A stretch of 64,000 nucleotides of DNA, taken from contig JAAXKQ010000023.1 in NCBI GenBank assembly GCA_025612245.1, positions 16,952 to 80,951 on the forward strand, given 5' to 3'. The notes beneath the pieces were generated by a model. That model had not been told where the DNA came from. It saw only the letters and a program-made list of their open reading frames with translations, and ran no database searches. The stretch is from Ignavibacteria bacterium. Lineage in GTDB: Bacteria; Bacteroidota; Ignavibacteria; Ignavibacteriales; SURF-24. Each line of letters starts with the position of its first letter. Position 1 is the first letter of the stretch. Shown piece after piece: positions 9,205 to 18,112 of this stretch. The translations under genes were made by a program, and so were the position numbers.

Positions 9205-12200
9205 CTAGAAGAATGCCCTCAGCTCTGCTCTTGCCGTATGCACTACTTTCCCTTTTCCCTGCTGCCTGCCTTCATAGCCGATTGTGGACTGCAGGTTACC
9301 CGTAAAGCGGTAATCGAAATTGTAGCGCCAGAAATAATTTTTCCCAATAAAATTCCCCTTGGTCATTTCAAAAGGAATATAGTTCAAGAGCGTATTCGGA
9401 AGCAGCTCATTTCTCTCAAATTCCAGGCGCATGCGGCCGGTCCCGGCAAAGGACAGTGTCAACCTTAAGACCTGCGCATTCTGGTCAATTACTGTTGGAG
9501 TACGGGGAAGATTGTCCTGAGTTCTGCCGAAGGTAAGCTTAAATCCGGCTTCAACGCTCTTAATTGGCCTATAGGAAAAATCCGTGGAAATACTGTTTGC
9601 CGACAGCATTCTGGACCTGTTAAAGCTCCCCATGGAAATCAAATTATCAGTTGAATTAATAACGTCTGTCTGGTTGCTGATCTCTTCAATTAGTTTCATC
9701 TGTATCCTTAGGCTTCTTTCCCTGTTATAGCCCCTTTCCAGTCCGCCGCTATACTGATACAGATTTTTCGTCTGCATGTACCTGAAGCGGAAGGACAGCT
9801 CGCTGCTGTTCTCAAAGAGGAAGAAATCCTGCTGAAAAAGATTACTGCCCCGTATTGTGGTAGAGTCGTTAAGAAAAGAAGATAGATGAAGGAGATATAT
9901 CTTCTTAAAGTCTGTTTCCGTGCTGTTTTCCTCAATCCTCAAGAAAGTCTCACTTGAAACGGGAGAAAGGAAGAAGCCGGCAAGCGTATTTTTCTTAAAG
10001 AGCCTGCCTAAGTTAACTTTCCATCTTGAGTTTACCTTCAGGTCAACTACGGGAAAAAGCTGGTCGGTTGGAAGAGTTGTTACGACATAGTCGCCGTCAT
10101 ACAGCGTAAGCTCAAATTCGTCCTCATCGGCTATACCGTTTTTATTCAGGTCGCCAAGATACTTATAGCTCCCGGTGCCCTGCGGGACCTTTAAGAACAC
10201 CCTTTGCAGCCTTGAAGTCCTCTGTGTCGACCCCTCGTAGAACAGATCCCCTGTAACCGCCTGATTCCAAAGGCTAAGGCGCGACTGTGATCTTACAAGA
10301 ATGGTCTGGTTATCCGAAAACCCTTTTGACTTAAAGATCGGCGTATACTTTTTATCTCTCAGGACAAAGCTCAGCGTGGAATTAAAGTCCTTTAAGCCCC
10401 TGTAGCTCAGGTTATATGACTGTGTAAAAGACTTTGCCTCACGCTCCATTACCCCAAATAATGGGCTCCTGTCCACTCTGAATGAGTACTGCGTCTGGAA
10501 GTTAAAGCCTCCAATGTTCATAAATTCCAGTGAGGGAGTAACCTCGGAATAGTTTGTGCTACCGAATAAGGCGGAATCCTGCAGGGCTGAATTGTCATTG
10601 TTTTTTTCCGAGACATAGTCGATTGCAGGCTTTACCTTGTTCCAGAGTATGTAGTAAGACCTGGCGCTTTGCCTTAGCCAGCTGCTGTTTGAAAGAGGAT
10701 TATTGGATTTGACGTAATCCAGGTGGTACTCTGCGTTGTAGCTTTCCTGATCGCTGAAAGTAAGGTTACTTAGGTAGCGGTCGGAGCTCAGGACGCCCTC
10801 TCTTTTTAAGTGACCGTACATGAAGTCGGCCTTTAAGGTTTTACCAAGCTCGTAGTTCAAGCCCGCCTCCCTGAGCGTCTCGTCCCGGTTATTGGCAATT
10901 TCGGGGATGTTGTAATTGCGGTCAAATTCCACCGCATTTATGCGGTCCAGAGAGGTATACTCTTTCTGAATGTACCTGTCTTTATAGTTTAGCCCGAAGT
11001 TTCCAAGATTTTTCCCAAAGAGTTTAATTTCCCGTGGCTTTAGCTGAAAGAAGAGGTTTCTTGCAGTACCGAAGTTATCCGTATTGTCAAGGGTTGAAAA
11101 CCGGTTTTGGTCGAGTATGCTTCCCGAGAGTTCAAGGCTCAGGCTGACGTCCTTATATGGCAGGTATTCAACTACCATATTACCCATCTGACGTAATTCC
11201 GGCATTGGTAGGAACACAATAGGCATATAACTCCCCTTTCCAATGCCCGCGAACCTGTACTTGCCGAGGCTCTCCTTTATATAGTCGCCACGGGAGGCGC
11301 CTGTGAAGCTGAAGGTCACGTTATAGAGCCCCTTTCCCGGGTCGTAAACGTAATAAGTGTAGGGCTTTCCATTGACAAGTGTATCTACGCTTGAGTAAAC
11401 GCCTCGAATATTTCCGGCTGAATCCGGTGCAGCCAGCTGAACACCGGATTTGGAGGCCAGGTTGCGGTCGCTTCCGGCCAGTTCGAGAATTTTCCTGTCT
11501 GTCTCAGAGATTGAAACGTCAATCGGGGCATCCTGGTTATCCCCTTCCCTGAAGAAACCCAGGCTGACGTTCAGCTTTTTGTCCAGCTGGCTCGTCTGGA
11601 AGCTGCTGCCGAAGAAACTCCTGGCAAAGCGCCTGTCTGAATACTCAAAATCAATTGTTATCCTGCTTTCTGAAGTAATGAGCCGTTTTGGCGTAAATGT
11701 CACCTGGGCGGTGGAATAGTCGATCGTATAGTCGTTATTCTCCCCTCTTTTCATCACCTCGCCGTCAACATAGACCCTCTCGCTTCCGGCAATGACAATA
11801 ATTTCTTTTTCATTGTTTACACCGGAAAGCTGGTAAGGTCCCTGTACCCCCTCCCCCCCTATAAACTGGTTTGAATTAAACTTGCCTTTTGAGTTTGCAA
11901 TGGCGATGCTGCCTTTATAATTCCCGAAATTAAGCTCCGACTTTAAGCCCTGTAGTTTTCTTTGTACCGTACCGAACTCCCCGATTTTTTCAGAGATTTC
12001 ATAATCGCCAAAGGTTCCCGTGGCATTTGGATGCCTGAGTTCAATGAAGACTTTATCCAGCTCATCGAGCCTTTCTGTATTTCCCTCGGGCTGAATCGGT
12101 ATATTCTCATCCGACAGCGCGGCTACGATTTCAATGTTTTCCGAGAGCTTACCCGAAAGCTGAAGCCTGAGGCCGCTGTTGAGTGTAAGATCCCTCGTTG

Positions 12201-12675
12201 TTCCTACGGTAAAGCCCCTGACCAAAGTTCCGCTTTTCTGCAGGTCCCTGCCGAAGATGGATTCAGGGCTGAAAATGGCATTTTCAGTCTTCAGCACCCG
12301 TAGCGTATCCTTGGAGTCCTTTTCAATCCTTGTTTCCAGCGTCCTTCTTTTGTACTCTTTCTTAAGAGTCGTCCTGTAGCTCCTGTAAGTAATAATAATA
12401 GTATCCAGAAGCGAGGCGTGAAGCGAGTCGGACAGGGTAAAATAAGCCTTAGGATAAGAGACCCTGTATTCGCCAGATTTTAATATATTTCCCCGGAACT
12501 TAATAATCTCGCTGAAAGGGACAATGCTTAGCGACGAAAGAGGATAGATATTTCTCAAATTAACCTGAATTGTGTCGGTCACAACATAGGTAGAATAGTT
12601 TTCCTGGGCGAAAAGCTTATTGCCGGCACAGAATATTATAATTAGGAAATAAAGATATTTAACGATAAGCTTCAA
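9205..12675 (-). CDS. Giant outer-membrane beta-barrel/cell-surface protein
   Basis: An 1156-residue exported protein with a signal peptide at about 1-24 (MKLIVKYLYFLI..., ending FAQ). Residues of about 150-360 contain the sequence style seen in FCB-group surface proteins: LRLQLSGKLSENIEIV, PIQPEGNTERL, GVQGPYQLSG and ERVYVDGEV...YTIDYSTAQVTF. The remainder alternates hydrophobic and polar residues with many aromatic strand ends and finishes with a basic, Phe-terminated strand (ELRAFF), as outer-membrane barrels do. No T9SS sorting domain is present. It lies 177 bp downstream of a TonB-dependent receptor in the same direction, so the two may cooperate. The precise function is unknown. A distant relation to SprA-type barrels is possible but not demonstrable by eye. 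Confidence 0.75.
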   Translation of the reverse strand: MKLIVKYLYFLIIIFCAGNKLFAQENYSTYVVTDTIQVNLRNIYPLSSLSIVPFSEIIKFRGNILKSGEYRVSYPKAYFTLSDSLHASLLDTIIITYRSYRTTLKKEYKRRTLETRIEKDSKDTLRVLKTENAIFSPESIFGRDLQKSGTLVRGFTVGTTRDLTLNSGLRLQLSGKLSENIEIVAALSDENIPIQPEGNTERLDELDKVFIELRHPNATGTFGDYEISEKIGEFGTVQRKLQGLKSELNFGNYKGSIAIANSKGKFNSNQFIGGEGVQGPYQLSGVNNEKEIIVIAGSERVYVDGEVMKRGENNDYTIDYSTAQVTFTPKRLITSESRITIDFEYSDRRFARSFFGSSFQTSQLDKKLNVSLGFFREGDNQDAPIDVSISETDRKILELAGSDRNLASKSGVQLAAPDSAGNIRGVYSSVDTLVNGKPYTYYVYDPGKGLYNVTFSFTGASRGDYIKESLGKYRFAGIGKGSYMPIVFLPMPELRQMGNMVVEYLPYKDVSLSLELSGSILDQNRFSTLDNTDNFGTARNLFFQLKPREIKLFGKNLGNFGLNYKDRYIQKEYTSLDRINAVEFDRNYNIPEIANNRDETLREAGLNYELGKTLKADFMYGHLKREGVLSSDRYLSNLTFSDQESYNAEYHLDYVKSNNPLSNSSWLRQSARSYYILWNKVKPAIDYVSEKNNDNSALQDSALFGSTNYSEVTPSLEFMNIGGFNFQTQYSFRVDRSPLFGVMEREAKSFTQSYNLSYRGLKDFNSTLSFVLRDKKYTPIFKSKGFSDNQTILVRSQSRLSLWNQAVTGDLFYEGSTQRTSRLQRVFLKVPQGTGSYKYLGDLNKNGIADEDEFELTLYDGDYVVTTLPTDQLFPVVDLKVNSRWKVNLGRLFKKNTLAGFFLSPVSSETFLRIEENSTETDFKKIYLLHLSSFLNDSTTIRGSNLFQQDFFLFENSSELSFRFRYMQTKNLYQYSGGLERGYNRERSLRIQMKLIEEISNQTDVINSTDNLISMGSFNRSRMLSANSISTDFSYRPIKSVEAGFKLTFGRTQDNLPRTPTVIDQNAQVLRLTLSFAGTGRMRLEFERNELLPNTLLNYIPFEMTKGNFIGKNYFWRYNFDYRFTGNLQSTIGYEGRQQGKGKVVHTARAELRAFF

Positions 12676-12708
12676 TAGTAAACTTGATTTTTTGATGCTG
12701 AAATCTAA

Positions 12709-12814
12709 GGAGCCCTAACCGAAAAGTCAAAAGTGAAAGATTTGCACTACCCAAGTCTACTTACTCTCAATTGAACATCTCTTTTTATGCCTTAACTTTT
12801 CATTGAAGGGCTCC
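12709..12814. repeat. Imperfect inverted repeat between the TonB receptor and the giant surface protein
   Basis: The arm at 12709-12730 (begins ggagccct, contains gaaaagt) is the near reverse complement of 12791-12814 (contains acttttca, ends gggctcc), with about 60 bases between. There is no T-run on the minus strand after it, so it is not a standard terminator. It could attenuate or stabilise the minus-strand message. Confidence 0.45.
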
Positions 12815-12852
12815 CTTCTTCTCAAAGGGGGTATGTGTGATTTTCTTTAGAC

Positions 12853-15141
12853 TCAGATCTCAAGGCAGATACCAATTGAAGGCACTATGCCAAGTATCGG
12901 GTCGTCAGCTATCCTGTTGCGGCTTTTCTCCCAGCGGATCATCGTCCTGGTCCTATGATTGTACAAATTCTGAATGTCAAGGTAAGTCCTTAGACTCCCG
13001 AGTCCCAGGTTCCATTTTCTGTCAATTCTGACGTCAAGGCTGTGCTGGTCATCCAGGCGGGCGGAATTATATAATGAGGGGTCCTGTCTCCCTTTTTCGT
13101 CAAAGGGAGTATAAGGAATGCCGGTTGCATAGTGGAACTTGAGGTCAACCTCCCAGAGCTCGTCAATTACATATCCCATAGCCAGGTGAATAATCCACCT
13201 CTGGTCGTAACTTCCCAAGCGTTCTATGTTATCCAGGGCCAGAAAGCTCGCGTGGCTGTACGTAACGTTAAAGGCGCCCCAGAGCGGACTGCCGGAGAAT
13301 CTTTTCTGTATTGAAAACTCAACCCCCTTTACCCATCCTTTTCCCATATTTACAAGCGAATCCATTCCGAAGGCTGAGAAATTGTCGTCCACACCGGCAA
13401 AACCCGCGCCTGTGTTTGACATAATGAGGTAAGGCCTCTGAGTGCTTACGGGGTAGGAGTGATAGGTTTTATAAAAACCTTCAAGACTTATCCTCATGTC
13501 CTCACCCTGGTTATGCTCCAGGCCTGCAACAAGCTGGTTGCTCCTGGTGCTCTTTAAGTTCTCATTTGCCGGGTTCAGTGAGCTCCAGATCTCGCTTGGA
13601 GCCTGCCTGAAGACTCCAAGGCTGAAGTTCAGGTTTGTAGATGCAGATAAGTATATCTGCCCGAATAGCCTGGGCGAAATGCTGTTGTCGTTAATGCCGG
13701 AGTCGAAAAAGTCGGCTCTTAAGCCCGCTCCAAGCTTTAACTTATGCCAGAACCGGTGACTATACTGTGCGTATGCCCCACCCTTAAAGTACTCCTTGTT
13801 TATTTGCTGAACCCCGGTAACCAGCTCGTCGTTAAAAGGGGTGGAATAATTGTTCATTTTTACGTCTGACTTGTAGCTGATCAGTCGGGCAAGCGTGCCA
13901 ATGTCCAGCTCGTCTTCAGGAGAAAAGTTCAGCACGAAATCACCCTTAAACGAATTCTCCTTATCAACGGACCTATATTCAAAAATCCAGTTCGGGACCG
14001 TTTCATATCCGAAATTGCTGCTTGCAAAGCTAAGGTTAAAGTAACCATTTTTGAAGATATTCTTGAATGTTATGGCCCCGATGTAGTTATCCTGTTTACT
14101 TCCCATGGCACGCGGATTTTCATCTCTCAGGTCGTAGGTCACATTAAAGAACTTAATGCGGTCCCGTACGCCGAAAAAAAGAAGCGATAGCTGGCTGGAG
14201 CTGCTGATTTTTGTATTTGTCTTGGCAAAAATGTCGTAGTATTCCGGCGCAAAAGAAAAGCCCGAAGCCTTAAAGATCAGATCCAGGTAACTTCTCCTTG
14301 CAGAAAGTATGAACGTCGAATTGCCGGTTATGGGACCCTCCAGGCTGAGGGCGAACTGTGTTGCCGAAAGGACTGCCATTGCCCCAAGCTTCTCGCTTTT
14401 ACCCTCTCGCAGGTTAATCTGTGTCACAGAGGAAATTTTATCTCCGAATGAGACCGGGAAGCCGCCCGATGAAAACGAGGTCGAGCTAACGTAGTCCATG
14501 TTGACAAAGCTCATTACCCCGCCCGAGAAGCCCTGGTTTCCAAAGTGATTAATGTTCGGGAAAATAATGCCGTCAACCGTGTAAAGGTTTTCTGCCGGGC
14601 TGCCGCCCCTTACGATAATATCATTCCTGGAGTTATCAATTTGTGCCACGCCGGGAAAAATGGCCAGGCTTCTAATTATGTCGTCCAGGTTCCCCGAGAT
14701 CCTTTTTACTTCCTCATTATTAAACCTGACCGAACCTATAAACTCATTCATGTCTTTTTGAAATGGCCCGGGTCTGACTGTGACCCCCGGAATTTCACCT
14801 ACCCTCTCGGATAAGAAGAAGTTATGTACCTGTGCGCTTCTTGATATCTTAAAATTCTCTTCCCGGTGTGTCCTGTACCCGGTTGCAGTTATAATGAGCC
14901 GGTATTTTCCCTTTGAAAGGTTCATTATTGCATATTCGCCGCGCTCATTGCTATCATCCTGGTACGACCTGCTGAGGTAAACCCTGGCGCCGCTTATTGG
15001 CTTTAGTGTAAGTGAATCCAGTATGAGTCCGGAAAGATCCGCACCCGCCTCCTGGGCAAATGATAAGCTGCCTGCAAGGGAAAATAAAAGTGATAATAAA
15101 AAAGGAAAGCAATTCTGGACGCAGTATCTGCTTGTCTTCAC
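12853..15141 (-). CDS. TonB-dependent outer-membrane receptor with N-terminal carboxypeptidase-regulatory-like domain
   Basis: A 762-residue outer-membrane transporter or receptor. A signal peptide ends near SLSFAQ (about residue 30). Residues of about 33-115 form a CarboxypepD_reg-like beta-sandwich (LSGLILDSLTLKPISGARVYL, YRLIITATGYRT), common in SusC-type receptors. The plug domain follows (ISGNLDDIIRSLAIFPGV, NDIIVRGGSPAENLYTVDGI, about 150-210). The rest is a 22-strand-like barrel with a C-terminal strand. Energised uptake through TonB-ExbBD is a family property. The substrate is unknown, and no SusD-like partner is adjacent. The large surface-protein gene follows 177 bp downstream. Confidence 0.9.
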   Translation of the reverse strand: MKTSRYCVQNCFPFLLSLLFSLAGSLSFAQEAGADLSGLILDSLTLKPISGARVYLSRSYQDDSNERGEYAIMNLSKGKYRLIITATGYRTHREENFKISRSAQVHNFFLSERVGEIPGVTVRPGPFQKDMNEFIGSVRFNNEEVKRISGNLDDIIRSLAIFPGVAQIDNSRNDIIVRGGSPAENLYTVDGIIFPNINHFGNQGFSGGVMSFVNMDYVSSTSFSSGGFPVSFGDKISSVTQINLREGKSEKLGAMAVLSATQFALSLEGPITGNSTFILSARRSYLDLIFKASGFSFAPEYYDIFAKTNTKISSSSQLSLLFFGVRDRIKFFNVTYDLRDENPRAMGSKQDNYIGAITFKNIFKNGYFNLSFASSNFGYETVPNWIFEYRSVDKENSFKGDFVLNFSPEDELDIGTLARLISYKSDVKMNNYSTPFNDELVTGVQQINKEYFKGGAYAQYSHRFWHKLKLGAGLRADFFDSGINDNSISPRLFGQIYLSASTNLNFSLGVFRQAPSEIWSSLNPANENLKSTRSNQLVAGLEHNQGEDMRISLEGFYKTYHSYPVSTQRPYLIMSNTGAGFAGVDDNFSAFGMDSLVNMGKGWVKGVEFSIQKRFSGSPLWGAFNVTYSHASFLALDNIERLGSYDQRWIIHLAMGYVIDELWEVDLKFHYATGIPYTPFDEKGRQDPSLYNSARLDDQHSLDVRIDRKWNLGLGSLRTYLDIQNLYNHRTRTMIRWEKSRNRIADDPILGIVPSIGICLEI

Positions 15142-15262
15142 ATTAACCCCTCTTTCTCATTGGTATCTTTACATCTTTATCAGCACCGCACAACCTGTAA
15201 GAGCATTAGTCTCGTCCGTCCATATAGTATTTATATAAAGAGTAGAAAAATAAAGGTAGGCA

Positions 15263-15305
15263 TAAAAAAATGCCCAATCCGGGGTTTCCCGCCGGATCAG
15301 GCATT
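15263..15305 (-). terminator. Rho-independent terminator of the efflux operon (minus strand)
   Basis: Arms aatgcccaatccgg (15269-15282) and ccggatcaggcatt (15292-15305) pair except for two internal mismatches. Read on the minus strand, the stem is followed by a run of seven U's (A's at 15264-15270). It sits downstream of the last permease gene. Confidence 0.85.
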
Positions 15306-15422
15306 ATTTAACACTAAATGTCTGAAAGTGGAAGTTTCTATGAGGTAAGAAACTGGGCTACATTTTGCTGAATGTCATTTCCCTTATATCTCAGATCCCT
15401 TAGCTGTTCTTAGCTGAGACAG

Positions 15423-16652
15423 CTATTCGTACCTGAGCGCTTCAATGGGATCAAGGTTTGAAGCCTTGACTGCAGGATAGACCCCGAAGACCAGGCCAAC
15501 TGCCGAGGTGACGATTAGTCCAACAACAATCCAGAACACAGGAACAACAACTGAAGCCTTCAAAAGCACTGCAATAATGTTGCCTCCAATGAGGCCCAGT
15601 ATTATTCCGGAAATTCCGCCTAAAAGGCTTAAGACCGTAGCCTCGGCCAGGAACTGGAAGCGGATTGTATTTTTCTGCGCCCCGATTGCCTTGCGTATTC
15701 CTATCTCCCGGGTCCTTTCCGTCACGCTTACGAGCATGATGTTCATGATGCCTATTCCCGCGGCAACAAGGGCAATAAAGGCTACTACGCCTGCGCCGAC
15801 CCTGAAGTACTTTGTTATGTCGTTAAACTGTGAAATAAGCTGGCTGTTGGTGACAATTTCAAAATCGTTTTCGGCTCCCGGTGCAACTTTACGGATCGTC
15901 CTTAAGGCCCCGATCACCTGGTCCATGGTCGCCTGGTAGCGCTTGTTGTCTGGTGCCTGTATGCTGTACTCCGCCGAGGAATTATCGCCGTAATACTTTG
16001 TAAAAACCGTAATAGGAACAATTATAAAGTTATCCTGGCTTTGCCCGAGCACGCTTCCTTTTTCCTTAAAGCGGCCAATTACCTCGAGCCTCATGTTGTC
16101 AACCGTGACCTTTTGCCCGATGGGGTCTATAGCCTTGAAGAGTTTTTTTACGATGTCGTTTCCAACCACGCAGACATTCCTGCTATAGCTCATATCCTGC
16201 CTTGAAAAGCCCCTTCCGTCTTCAATAATGTAGCTCGAAGTGACAAATTCGTCGTTATTTACCCCTACGAGGTAGACGTTCGGGTTTGTGGCCTCTTTGT
16301 TATATTTTACCGTACGGCTCCCCTTGCCAAGAGAAATTCCTACCGCAGAAGGAAGAGTGGTCATTTCCCTCAGCTTCTCACCCTGAGCCACACTGAGGTC
16401 CTTCCTGTTCCTGTATTTCATCCTGTCGCCGTGCCCGGTCTGGATTGCCGGGTACTTCTGTATAATGATATTATTAGTTCCTATCTCGTTAAAGGCCTCC
16501 TCAAAGCTACCCTGTATGGCTGAGATTGCCGTCATTACAATAATAATTGAAAAAAGGCCGATTGCAATTCCAAGCAGCGTAAGAGCCGAGCGGGTCTTAT
16601 TGCTCCTAAGTGAGTTCAGTGCCATTATTATGCTTTCATAGAGCTGTACCAA
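15423..16652 (-). CDS. MacB/FtsX-family ABC transporter permease (fourth permease, type B)
   Basis: Inner-membrane permease of a MacB-like tripartite transporter. The 409-residue layout is one N-terminal helix (SALTLLGIAIGLFSIIIVM), a large periplasmic MacB_PCD domain (about 50-270) and three C-terminal helices around the conserved GIGIMNIMLVSVTERTREIGIRKAIGA stretch. It lacks an ATPase domain and must use the ATPase encoded upstream. Its closest relative in the window is the permease at 18113-19345: both share a VQLYE/MRIFE-type start, a YRNRKDL motif near 85 and a DFEI(V/F)-type segment. It is the last gene before the operon terminator and starts 12 bp after the preceding permease. Confidence 0.9.
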   Translation of the reverse strand: MVQLYESIIMALNSLRSNKTRSALTLLGIAIGLFSIIIVMTAISAIQGSFEEAFNEIGTNNIIIQKYPAIQTGHGDRMKYRNRKDLSVAQGEKLREMTTLPSAVGISLGKGSRTVKYNKEATNPNVYLVGVNNDEFVTSSYIIEDGRGFSRQDMSYSRNVCVVGNDIVKKLFKAIDPIGQKVTVDNMRLEVIGRFKEKGSVLGQSQDNFIIVPITVFTKYYGDNSSAEYSIQAPDNKRYQATMDQVIGALRTIRKVAPGAENDFEIVTNSQLISQFNDITKYFRVGAGVVAFIALVAAGIGIMNIMLVSVTERTREIGIRKAIGAQKNTIRFQFLAEATVLSLLGGISGIILGLIGGNIIAVLLKASVVVPVFWIVVGLIVTSAVGLVFGVYPAVKASNLDPIEALRYE

Positions 16653-16664
16653 CTTTCCCCCTCA

Positions 16665-17912
16665 TTATTCATATCTTAAAGCTTCAACCGGATTCATTTT
16701 TGAGGCCTTGTAGGCAGGAAGAAATCCGGATACCACACCTACCAGTGCCGCAATTAAAAAGGAAATGAGCACTATCTCAAAAGGCATGGAAGTAGGTATA
16801 AACTGGTTAATTATTAGGCTGACCGGGAATGCCAGAACTACCCCGATAGCCCCTCCCATCATACAAATAATTGCAGCCTCGGAAAGAAACTGCAGCATTA
16901 TGGACCACGTCTTGGCCCCGATGGCCTTGCGTATGCCGATCTCCTTGGTCCTTTCCTTTACAGAGACAAACATGATGTTCATGATCCCTATCGCCCCTAC
17001 AAAAAGCGAAAGAGCCGTAATTACAAGACCCGCAATGGCAACGGTGCCAATAATCCTGTCGTACATCTGCGTAAATGCTTCCTGCTGGTTAATTGCAAAG
17101 TCGTCGGGTTTATTTGAAGGGACCTTTCTGATCGCCCTCATTATATCCCTTATTTCCTCCTTAACCTCGGGCATTTTATTTATATCCTTTACCTTAACGT
17201 TGATCCTGAAGGAATCTCTCCTTGGGCCGAAAGCTTTCTTAAAGACCCCAATTGGCATTATCACCTGTCCGTCCATGCTGAATGACCCGAGAAAACCGCT
17301 TCCCTGCTTTTCCAGAACGCCAATTACCTTCAGCGGAATTCCGTTTAATTTTATCATTTTATTTATCGGGTCCTCATTCGGGAAAAGGTTATCCACAATA
17401 TCCTGTCCGATTACGCATACCTCATGGTTTGCCTTTTCCTCAAAATCGGTCATAAACCTCCCGGAGGAAGGAAACGTGCCGGTCGTCTTTATATAATCCG
17501 CCGTAGTGCCCCAGATGATGGTTGTTGTGGCGCTTTTCTCCTTGTACTTGGCTATTGCCCCGAAGCTCCTCAAATTTGGCACAACGGCCTCCGTGGAGGT
17601 AACAGATGCAAGCTGGGCCTTTAGTTTTTCAAACTGGTCCATCGTAATGTCCCTGCGGTTTTTTTGAGTATGCCAGTCCTCACCGCTGAACCACTCGAAC
17701 TTTTCCACAAAAAGCACGTCGGAGCCTATTGAGGCAATCGACTTTATGAATGAATTCTTTAAGCCTGTAATTGCTGTGGACATGACTGTCACGGCAAAAA
17801 TGCCTATTACAATTCCCAGGGTTGTAAGAATTGAGCGCATTTTGTTTGCTTTAATGGCTCTTAAGGAAATTATTACCCCTTCTTTTACGTCCACCAGAAA
17901 GTGCTTAAACAT
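16665..17912 (-). CDS. MacB/FtsX-family ABC transporter permease (third permease, type A)
   Basis: 415-residue permease with the same four-helix plus periplasmic-domain plan (N-terminal SILTTLGIVIGIFAVTVM, C-terminal GIMNIMFVSVKERTKEIGIRKAIGA). It is most similar to the permease at 19345-20580: shared KEG...IKANK start, a FVEKFEWF / YIDKWKWF segment, a DDFAINQQ / DDFSINQQ segment and a PVEALRYE end. The pair 16665-17912 plus 15423-16652 therefore looks like a duplicate of the upstream pair. About 200 bases with a long hairpin separate the two pairs. Confidence 0.9.
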   Translation of the reverse strand: MFKHFLVDVKEGVIISLRAIKANKMRSILTTLGIVIGIFAVTVMSTAITGLKNSFIKSIASIGSDVLFVEKFEWFSGEDWHTQKNRRDITMDQFEKLKAQLASVTSTEAVVPNLRSFGAIAKYKEKSATTTIIWGTTADYIKTTGTFPSSGRFMTDFEEKANHEVCVIGQDIVDNLFPNEDPINKMIKLNGIPLKVIGVLEKQGSGFLGSFSMDGQVIMPIGVFKKAFGPRRDSFRINVKVKDINKMPEVKEEIRDIMRAIRKVPSNKPDDFAINQQEAFTQMYDRIIGTVAIAGLVITALSLFVGAIGIMNIMFVSVKERTKEIGIRKAIGAKTWSIMLQFLSEAAIICMMGGAIGVVLAFPVSLIINQFIPTSMPFEIVLISFLIAALVGVVSGFLPAYKASKMNPVEALRYE

Positions 17913-18030
17913 ATATTAATCTGCCTGGTTATTTGTTCGTGTAAATAGTTGGTCTAAAATATAGTTTTTGACAAAAAAAACAAAGACTTTCTCTTAATGG
18001 CCCTCCCGCACAGAGATATACATACACATA

Positions 18031-18062
18031 CTCTTTCTTTCTCTCCTTAGAGAAAGAAAGAG
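18031..18062. repeat. Perfect 14-bp hairpin between the two permease pairs
   Basis: Arms 18031-18044 (ctctttctttctct) and 18049-18062 (agagaaagaaagag) are perfectly complementary with a 4-base loop (cctt). Neither strand has a T-run after it, so it is not a classic terminator. An mRNA-processing or stability role within the efflux operon is possible. Confidence 0.8.
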
Positions 18063-18112
18063 ATGTCTGAAGCTCTAATTTTTTCCAGGATCAAAAGGCT
18101 TCCGGGCAGGCA

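Noticed and set aside
16765..17496. Plus-strand frame of 243 codons within a permease gene
   Set aside because: It is antisense to a conserved MacB/FtsX permease and repeats the same artefact in the other permease genes.
18031..18062. Transcription terminator inside the efflux operon
   Set aside because: Strong hairpin but no T-run on either strand. Kept only as an unexplained hairpin.
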